Assembly: GCF_030676955.1 (NCBI RefSeq)
Contig: NZ_JAUUUU010000003.1
Location: 124,001-188,000, forward strand
DNA length: 64,000 nucleotides
Direction of reading: 5' to 3'
Origin: Porticoccus litoralis
Lineage (GTDB): Bacteria > Pseudomonadota > Gammaproteobacteria > Pseudomonadales > Porticoccaceae
The notes under the pieces are model-generated. The model had not been told where the DNA came from. It searched no databases and saw only the letters and a program-made list of their open reading frames with translations. Below are positions 58,199 through 64,000 of this stretch, in pieces (within the stretch, counting starts at the first letter, position 1; every line of letters begins with the position of its first letter). The position numbers and the translations under genes are program-made.

Positions 58199-59647
58199 TT
58201 AACGGCGCCAGAACATGGGTGTAAACAAAACGAGAACGGTGAAAATTTCAAGGCGGCCGATAATCATCGCCGCTGAAAGCAGCCATTTGGCCGTACTGTT
58301 AATTTCACCGTAGTGAGCGGCAGCATCGCCCAGACCAGGGCCCAGGTTGTTGAGTGCCGCTGCTGTACAGGACCACGCTGTGAGGTAATCGAGACCGGTA
58401 AACTGCAGCAGCATGACCAGAAAGTAAAAGATGGCCAGATAGATACCAAAAAAAGCCCAAACACTGTCTGCAACCCGTTCGGGTACGGTGCGGTTGCGAA
58501 GTTTGATGGGAAAAATCGCACTGGGGTGGATTAGCCGATAGATTTCCCGCAGCGACTGCTTGGCCAGGATCAGCATCCGTCCCACCTTGATGCCGCCGCC
58601 AGTAGAGCCCGCACAGGCACCAAAGAAAGACAGCACAATCAGGAACACAGGTAGGAAGGTGGGCCAGTTACTGAAATTGGTAGTGGCGAAACCGGTGCTG
58701 GTCATAATGGAGACCAGTTGGAACACCCCGTGTAACAGGCTGTCGGTCAAAGACAGCGATCCGCTCAGAAACAGGTAACCACAACAAATGATGCTGCCGC
58801 CAATAATCATGTTGAGGTACATCTTTGATTCGGAATTGTGCCAGTAATGGAGGACACTGCCCTTCACCCAGGCATAGTAGTGCAGGCCAAAACTGATGCC
58901 GGAGATGATCATGAAAAAGACAGCCAGCATCATGATGGTGGGGCTGTTGAAGTAGCCAATACTGGCGTCGTAATTGGCAAAGCCGCCGGTAGCAATGGTA
59001 GAAAACGCATGGGTGATGGCATCGAACGTGTTCATGCCAGCCAACCAGTAGGCGAAAGAACAAATGATGGTCAGTGACAGATAGATGGTGAACAGTGCCT
59101 TGGCGGTTTGGGTAATGCGCGGCGTCATTTTATTGTCTTTGACCGGGCCCGGGGTTTCCGCCTTGTAGAGCTGCATACCACCGACGCCCAGCATTGGCAT
59201 GATCGCAATGGCAATAACAACAATTCCAATACCGCCCAGCCAGTGAAGCTGTTGTCGATAGTAGAGAATAGACTTGGGCAGGTAATCCAGCCCGGTAATT
59301 ACCGTCGCCCCGGTGGTGGTGAGGCCGGAAATAGACTCAAACACTGCATCCGTAAAATGCAGGTGGATGGCGTCCACCAGAATAAATGGCAGGGAGCCCA
59401 CCAGGCTGAGGACTGTCCAGAACAGCGTGGTGATCACAAACCCGTCTCTGGTGCGAAGATCACCCTTCATGCGGCTGTAAGGAAGCCATAGCAACATGCC
59501 AAGGGAAAAAGTGATGGCAAAAGAGAAGAAAAATGCCTGGTGGGTATTTTCGCCGTAGATGGCTGCTATGGCGATGGGTGTCAACAGCGTCAGGCTGAAG
59601 ATCATCATCATCAGCCCGAGTACTTTTGAAATAATCCGAAATTGCAT
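58199..59647 (-). CDS. trkH: Trk potassium uptake system membrane subunit TrkH
   Basis: Ion-conducting subunit of 482 residues (E. coli 483). The four selectivity-filter loops are visible: LTTTGATVITG near residue 110, IATGGFANYD near 220, MTSTGFATTN near 318 and NNLGPGLGDA near 436, and the gating-loop region ACAGSTGGGIKVGR follows filter three. It follows trkA by 17 bases, and both form the K+ uptake complex. Confidence 0.96.
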   Translation of the reverse strand: MQFRIISKVLGLMMMIFSLTLLTPIAIAAIYGENTHQAFFFSFAITFSLGMLLWLPYSRMKGDLRTRDGFVITTLFWTVLSLVGSLPFILVDAIHLHFTDAVFESISGLTTTGATVITGLDYLPKSILYYRQQLHWLGGIGIVVIAIAIMPMLGVGGMQLYKAETPGPVKDNKMTPRITQTAKALFTIYLSLTIICSFAYWLAGMNTFDAITHAFSTIATGGFANYDASIGYFNSPTIMMLAVFFMIISGISFGLHYYAWVKGSVLHYWHNSESKMYLNMIIGGSIICCGYLFLSGSLSLTDSLLHGVFQLVSIMTSTGFATTNFSNWPTFLPVFLIVLSFFGACAGSTGGGIKVGRMLILAKQSLREIYRLIHPSAIFPIKLRNRTVPERVADSVWAFFGIYLAIFYFLVMLLQFTGLDYLTAWSCTAAALNNLGPGLGDAAAHYGEINSTAKWLLSAAMIIGRLEIFTVLVLFTPMFWRR

Positions 59648-59664
59648 CGCTGTAAACCAGGCCC

Positions 59665-61047
59665 CTAGAAAAAGGTAAAGCCGACAGAGAACAGTTTTTC
59701 AACTTCCCGGGTTCGGCGCTTATCCACCACAAAAACAATGGCGTGGTCATTGTTTTCCACCACGGTGTCGTGGTGGGCGATCAGTACTTCGCCATTCCTT
59801 ACCAGGGCTGCCAGCGTGACTCCCGGCGGCGATTTGATCTCTTCAATGGCGCGACTCACCACCTTGGATGTTTTACTGTCGCCATGAACAATAATTTCCA
59901 TGGCTTCAGCTGCGCCGCGCCGCAGAGAGTGGGCGGATACGGTATCACCGCGTCGCACATGGCCAAGCAGGGTGCTGGTGGTTGCCTGCTGCGGGGAAAT
60001 AGCGATGTCGATTTCACCACCCTGCACCAGATCGGCGTACACCGGGTTATTGATCAGCGTCATGACCTTGGCCGCTCCCAAACGCTTGGCCAGCAGGGAG
60101 GCCATGATATTCACTTCATCGTCGTTGGTGAGCGCCAGGAAGACATCAGTTTTCTCGATGTTTTCTTCCAGCAATAGATCCTGATCGGTGGCGGAGCCAT
60201 TCAAAACTACGGTTTTATTCAGGCGTTCAGAGATATATTCGCAGCGGGTCGGTGAAAATTCGATGATCTTGATGTTGTAGCGATCTTCAAGGGCTTTTGC
60301 CAGGCGATAACCGATATTGCCACCCCCGGCAATCACCAGCCGGTTGTAGGGTTTTTCGAGGCGTCGCAATTCTCCCATCACCTTGCGAATATTTTTCTTG
60401 GCGGCGATGAAGAAAACCTCGTCATCCTCCTCGATCAGTGTATTCCCTTCGGGGAAAATCGGGCGGTCGCGCCGGAAAATGGCAGCTACGCGCGCCTCCA
60501 CATTGGGCATGTGTTGTTTGAGAAAACGCAGCTCCTGGCCTACCAGGGGGCCGCCTTTAACGGCCCGAACCGCAACCAGCTGAGCGAGTCCGTCTGCAAA
60601 ATCCAGTACTTGAAGCGCACCCGGCTGTTCAACCAGGCGGTAAATATAGTCGGTGACCACCTGCTCAGGAGTAATCAGATGATCCACCGGAAAATTGTTC
60701 TCGCCAAACAGGCGTTCACTCAGTTTTCCAGAGGTGTAGGCGCGGTTGCGTATGCGGGCGATCTTGGTGGGGGTGCGGAATAGGGAGTAGGCGACCTGGC
60801 AGGCGACCATGTTTATTTCATCACTGTTGGTGACCGCCACCAGCATGTCGGCATCTTCAATGCCTGCACGCAATAGTACATCCGGGTGAGATGCCATGCC
60901 CTGTACGGTACGAATATCCAGTCGATCCTGGAGTTCCCGCAGGCGCCGTTCATCAAGGTCTATGACCGAAATATCGTTAGCTTCACTGGCCAGGTGTTCT
61001 GCCAGTGTGGCCCCTACCTGTCCGGCCCCTGTGATGACAATTTTCAT
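59665..61047 (-). CDS. trkA: Trk potassium uptake system NAD-binding subunit TrkA
   Basis: Cytoplasmic regulatory ring of TrkH, 460 residues (E. coli 458). Two RCK modules: Rossmann motif GAGQVGATLAEHLASE near residue 7 with the acidic VIDLDERR after it, and GGGNIGYRLAKALEDR near residue 240; each is followed by a TrkA-C domain. Upstream are rsmB, fmt and def in the usual gammaproteobacterial order. Confidence 0.97.
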   Translation of the reverse strand: MKIVITGAGQVGATLAEHLASEANDISVIDLDERRLRELQDRLDIRTVQGMASHPDVLLRAGIEDADMLVAVTNSDEINMVACQVAYSLFRTPTKIARIRNRAYTSGKLSERLFGENNFPVDHLITPEQVVTDYIYRLVEQPGALQVLDFADGLAQLVAVRAVKGGPLVGQELRFLKQHMPNVEARVAAIFRRDRPIFPEGNTLIEEDDEVFFIAAKKNIRKVMGELRRLEKPYNRLVIAGGGNIGYRLAKALEDRYNIKIIEFSPTRCEYISERLNKTVVLNGSATDQDLLLEENIEKTDVFLALTNDDEVNIMASLLAKRLGAAKVMTLINNPVYADLVQGGEIDIAISPQQATTSTLLGHVRRGDTVSAHSLRRGAAEAMEIIVHGDSKTSKVVSRAIEEIKSPPGVTLAALVRNGEVLIAHHDTVVENNDHAIVFVVDKRRTREVEKLFSVGFTFF

Positions 61048-61111
61048 AGCTGACTTGTATTCTCAGTTGGTTAGTAGCACTTCTGCCCCCGACGGGTCAG
61101 GGTCATCATCA

Positions 61112-62416
61112 TTAAGCTTTAGCTTGTTTTTTCAGTCGTGAAAAGTAAAAACCATCATGACCGCCAGGCTGTGGGAGCAGTTGTCTGCCGACAGGGGTTT
61201 CCATTCCTGCCTCAGTGGGAACAGGTTCAACTATGACATCATCGGCATCGCGGATAAAAGCCGTGATTACATCATCGTTTTCCATAGGCAGTACCGAGCA
61301 GGTGGCGTAGAGCAAGATGCCATTCTCTGATAGCAGCGGCCACAGGGCGTTAAGCAGGGCTAACTGCAATTCCGCAAGCTTAGCAATATCCTTGGGAGCA
61401 CGCAGTAGTTTCACGTCCGGATGGCGGCGGATAACACCGGTGGCGGAACAGGGGGCGTCCAGCAGTATCCGGTCAAAGGGGCGACCATCCCACCAGGCGT
61501 TTGTATCCAAGGCGTCCGCAGCAATAAGTGCAGCATGCAGGCCCAGTCGCTCCAGGTTTTCCTCCACCCGCTGCAATCGCTGTGCGGAGAGGTCGAGTGC
61601 TACCACGTCGCCACCGTTGGAGAGGCACTCCAGTATGTGGCCAGTTTTTCCTCCGGGTGCACAGCAGCTATCCAGTATGTGTTGTCCGGGGGCAACTGAC
61701 AGTGCTAACGCCGCCAACTGTGCCGCTTCGTCCTGTACGCTGACATCGCCAGCGGCGAAGCCGGGCAGGGCAGAGACATCACAGGGTTGGTGCAGTGTCA
61801 GGCCGGTCTGACTGAACGGTGTCGGTGTGGCATCAATACCCGCTGCCAGGAGCCGAGCTAGGTACTGGTCGCGGCTGTCATGGCTGAGGTTGACCCGCAG
61901 AGTCATGGGGGGCTGAAGATTATTGGCGTTGACCAGATTATCGAGCTCCCCTGGCCAAGCTTTATCCAGTACATTCAGCAGCCACTTTGGGTGGGCGCTG
62001 CTAAAGACCGGGTTGCTGGCGAGCTTTTCAGACAGGGCATCCTGCTCACGCAAAAAGCGTCGAAGCACGGCATTGATTAGCCCTTTTGCCCAGTTTTTCT
62101 TCAGTGCCGCTGCTGTGGCAACAGCTTCGTTGACAGCGGCGTGGGGGGGTATGCGTGTTTCCAACAGTTGGTATAGAGAGCAGGCCAGGGTCGCCTCAAT
62201 ATCCAGATCTTTGGACTTGAACGGTTTTGCCAGCAGTTCTCCGAGATAGAGCTCAAGGCGTGGATAGAAACGCAGTGTGCCGTAACAGAGCTGCTGTAAC
62301 AGGCCGCGGTCTCTTTCCGAGACTTTTCCCAGGTAGTTGGGCAGCAGGCTGCTCAGTGATCCGTCATCACGGAGGATGGCGGAGATAATTTTGGCGGCAG
62401 CCACCCGAACGTTCAC
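61112..62416 (-). CDS. rsmB: 16S rRNA (cytosine967-C5)-methyltransferase RsmB
   Basis: Methylates C967 of 16S rRNA. The 434 residues comprise an N-terminal NusB-like domain (1-140) and a Rossmann methyltransferase: SAM site LDSCCAPGGKTGHIL near residue 250, motif IV catalytic region DAPCSATGVIRRHPD with Cys near 323, and the second Cys in LLYATCSVLPMEN near 377. GTG 62416 overlaps the fmt stop (GTGA). Confidence 0.96.
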   Translation of the reverse strand: MNVRVAAAKIISAILRDDGSLSSLLPNYLGKVSERDRGLLQQLCYGTLRFYPRLELYLGELLAKPFKSKDLDIEATLACSLYQLLETRIPPHAAVNEAVATAAALKKNWAKGLINAVLRRFLREQDALSEKLASNPVFSSAHPKWLLNVLDKAWPGELDNLVNANNLQPPMTLRVNLSHDSRDQYLARLLAAGIDATPTPFSQTGLTLHQPCDVSALPGFAAGDVSVQDEAAQLAALALSVAPGQHILDSCCAPGGKTGHILECLSNGGDVVALDLSAQRLQRVEENLERLGLHAALIAADALDTNAWWDGRPFDRILLDAPCSATGVIRRHPDVKLLRAPKDIAKLAELQLALLNALWPLLSENGILLYATCSVLPMENDDVITAFIRDADDVIVEPVPTEAGMETPVGRQLLPQPGGHDGFYFSRLKKQAKA

Positions 62417-63357
62417 TGGCCGAGAACCTTGCCGGGCGCAAACATTTCCCCGTAGGCATTGAGAACGTCAGCAACCTGCAACGGTTTTTTCCCGGGCAAT
62501 TGCAGGTGTGTGATGCGCAGTTGACCATTGCCGGTCTGAACCCATATGCCTTCACGATCAGCATGGTTGATGGTGCCAGGAACTGCTGCCGGTATGTTTT
62601 CTGTTTCAGGGATGGCGCGCCAGATCTTGATACGCTCGCCGGACAAGGAGGTATAACAAACGGGGAACGGGTTGAGTGCACGAATTTTTCGGTCGAGCTC
62701 GGTGGCGGTATCAGACCAGTTTAGCAGCGCTTCTTCCTTGCTGATTTTGGGTGCGTAGTTGCTCAGGCTGTTATCCTGTTTTTCTGCTACTGCTGTGCCG
62801 TGGACAAGTTCTCTCAGGCAACTTAACAGAGCAGATGGCCCTATTCCTGCCAGCTTGTCATGCAAGGTAGCAGCAGTGTCGTCGGCTTCGATGGTGCAGT
62901 GAGCCTTAAGCAGCATGTCGCCGGTATCCAGTCCAACATCCATTTGCATGATGGTCACACCGGTTTCAGTATCACCTGCCTCAATAGCGCGCTGAATGGG
63001 TGCCGCGCCGCGCCAGCGAGGTAATAGGGAGGCGTGCACGTTGATGCACCCTAATCTTGGAGTTTTCAGCACTTCTTTGGGGAGGAGTAGCCCGTAGGCC
63101 ACCACGACCATGATGTCTGCCTGGTAACTGGCCAGTTGAGTCTGGGCATCGATGTTTTTCAGGCTTTGTGGCTGCTCAACAGGCAATTGATGCTTATCAG
63201 CCAATTGCTTGACCGGGCTGGCGGTGAGTTTTTTGCCACGGCCTGCCGGGCGATCGGGCTGGGTATAGACGGCAACCACTTCAATCTCCGTGGCAGCGAT
63301 CAGTGCCTCTAGATGAATGGCAGCAAACTCTGGTGTGCCAGCAAAAATAACGCGCAA
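62413..63357 (-). CDS. fmt: Methionyl-tRNA formyltransferase
   Basis: Formylates initiator Met-tRNA. The 314 residues (E. coli 315) begin with RVIFAGTPEFAAIHLEAL; the folate-site signature is INVHASLLPRWRGAAPIQRAI near residue 108 and the catalytic Asp lies in TIMQMDVGLDTGDML. The start is TTG 63357 with GAGGA seven bases upstream. It works with def, 27 bases upstream. Confidence 0.97.
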   Translation of the reverse strand: MRVIFAGTPEFAAIHLEALIAATEIEVVAVYTQPDRPAGRGKKLTASPVKQLADKHQLPVEQPQSLKNIDAQTQLASYQADIMVVVAYGLLLPKEVLKTPRLGCINVHASLLPRWRGAAPIQRAIEAGDTETGVTIMQMDVGLDTGDMLLKAHCTIEADDTAATLHDKLAGIGPSALLSCLRELVHGTAVAEKQDNSLSNYAPKISKEEALLNWSDTATELDRKIRALNPFPVCYTSLSGERIKIWRAIPETENIPAAVPGTINHADREGIWVQTGNGQLRITHLQLPGKKPLQVADVLNAYGEMFAPGKVLGQ

Positions 63358-63384
63358 TGGATTATCCTCAGCGCCAGCCAGAAG

Positions 63385-63891
63385 CTAGTCGGCGTGGCGG
63401 CTCAGTTTTTCAAGTTTCGTGCGGATTCGTTGCCGCTTGACCGGCGACAGGTAATCCACAAAAAGTTTGCCGTCCAGGTGATCAATCTCGTGCTGGATAC
63501 AGACAGCTAACAGCCCGTCCGGCAGAAGCTCAAAGGCGTTGCCATCACGATCCAGCGCAGTAACACGAATATGCTCTGGGCGCTGCACGGTCTCGTAGAA
63601 GCCTGGTACAGACAGACAACCCTCCTGGTGGGGGCATGTCTCGTCACCGAGCACCTCAATTTGAGGATTGATTAATACCATGGGCTGGTCGCCAGCTTCC
63701 GACAGATCCATGACAATGACTCGCTGATGGACATTTACCTGTGTGGCAGCCAGGCCTATCCCCTGAGCGTGGTACATGGTCTCGAGCATGTCATCCACAA
63801 GAGAACGAATTCCATCATTAATATCGTCGACTGCTTTTGCTGTTGTTCGCAGGCGGGGATCGGGGAATTCAAGTATGGTAAGTAATGACAT
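63385..63891 (-). CDS. def: Peptide deformylase
   Basis: Removes the formyl group from nascent proteins. 168 residues from ATG 63891 (E. coli 169); motif 1 GIGLAATQV near residue 45, motif 2 with metal-binding Cys EGCLSVPG near 90, motif 3 QHEIDHLDGKLF near 132 with the two His ligands. A longer in-frame reading from 63993 lacks family support. The 109 bases between the start and the window end hold no other recognisable gene. Confidence 0.97.
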   Translation of the reverse strand: MSLLTILEFPDPRLRTTAKAVDDINDGIRSLVDDMLETMYHAQGIGLAATQVNVHQRVIVMDLSEAGDQPMVLINPQIEVLGDETCPHQEGCLSVPGFYETVQRPEHIRVTALDRDGNAFELLPDGLLAVCIQHEIDHLDGKLFVDYLSPVKRQRIRTKLEKLSRHAD

Positions 63892-64000
63892 TTGTTTGTG
63901 ACGGGTTTCTAGCAATCTGGCGTAAACCACTGCTAACATAGGGCCAATGGTAGGGTATTTTTCACAGAATACCGCCGGGTGGGAAGTATACACACAATCG

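Noticed and set aside
63892..63993. N-terminal extension of peptide deformylase
   Set aside because: Family proteins start at MSLLTILEFPDPRL; the extra 34 codons have no homologous counterpart.
1..64000. CRISPR arrays, insertion sequences, prophage, tRNA or rRNA genes
   Set aside because: No regularly spaced repeats, transposase or integrase motifs, or cloverleaf-like sequences were recognised in the gaps.

Overview
The window is a 64 kb piece of a gammaproteobacterial chromosome that contains the replication-origin neighbourhood. Evidence for the class is the set and order of housekeeping genes (gyrB-recF-dnaN-dnaA; rpmH-rnpA-yidD-yidC-mnmE; mnmG-rsmG-parA-parB-atpIBEFHAGDC-glmU-glmS; glyQS-gmhB-plsC; def-fmt-rsmB-trkA-trkH), the Pseudomonas-type parS sequence TGTTCCACGTGGAACA, a HexR-type regulator and a Pho-box-controlled pst operon. 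The gene content fits a free-living aerobic bacterium of the Pseudomonadales/Cellvibrionales kind. I cannot name genus or species. No rRNA, tRNA, CRISPR array, phage or insertion sequence was seen, and coding density is very high.

Layout. 1-5.1 kb: 3' part of leuA with an attenuator-like leader, a divergent Lrp-family gene, then a PutA that lacks the DNA-binding domain. 5.1-6.5 kb: a crotonase and a beta carbonic anhydrase. 6.6-12.2 kb: pstS-pstC-pstA-pstB-phoU on the minus strand, with a tandem Pho box and a terminator-like hairpin between pstS and pstC. 12.3-14.7 kb: TRAP permease genes dctQM without a binding protein, and a YciA thioesterase. 14.7-19.0 kb: glutaredoxin 1, a CREST/ceramidase-like membrane protein, an acetyltransferase, a periplasmic metallo-beta-lactamase-fold protein, cysK and a DUF2959-type lipoprotein. 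19.2-23.8 kb: glyQ, glyS, gmhB, plsC and a 57-residue arginine-rich protein. 23.8-34.2 kb: all minus, gyrB, recF (carrying two perfect parS sites), dnaN, dnaA, then mnmE, yidC, yidD, rnpA, rpmH. 34.3-34.7 kb: oriC, a cluster of seven DnaA-box-like 9-mers beside a very AT-rich stretch. 34.8-51.1 kb: all plus, mnmG, rsmG, parA, parB, the complete ATP synthase operon, glmU, glmS, a TauE/SafE transporter and a persulfide dioxygenase. 51.1-64 kb: hexR, uvrD, a TRAP binding protein, and a minus-strand run def-fmt-rsmB-trkA-trkH-TPR-rimB-rimK-AstE-like.

How it works together. Coding strand switches exactly at the proposed oriC, so the core genes are co-directional with replication. ParA/ParB are encoded 3 kb to one side of oriC and their parS sites lie 7-8 kb to the other side. 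Compared with the Pseudomonas order, the block mnmE-yidC-yidD-rnpA-rpmH-oriC looks inverted, which puts mnmG next to oriC and dnaA behind mnmE. The region is mostly conserved core genome. The less ordinary points are the origin arrangement, several leader or operator structures (leuA, pstS/pstC, yidC/mnmE, dnaA, hexR), a TRAP transporter whose parts are 40 kb apart, a sulfur-oxidation pair, and a few poorly characterised genes. I found no clear undescribed multi-gene system.
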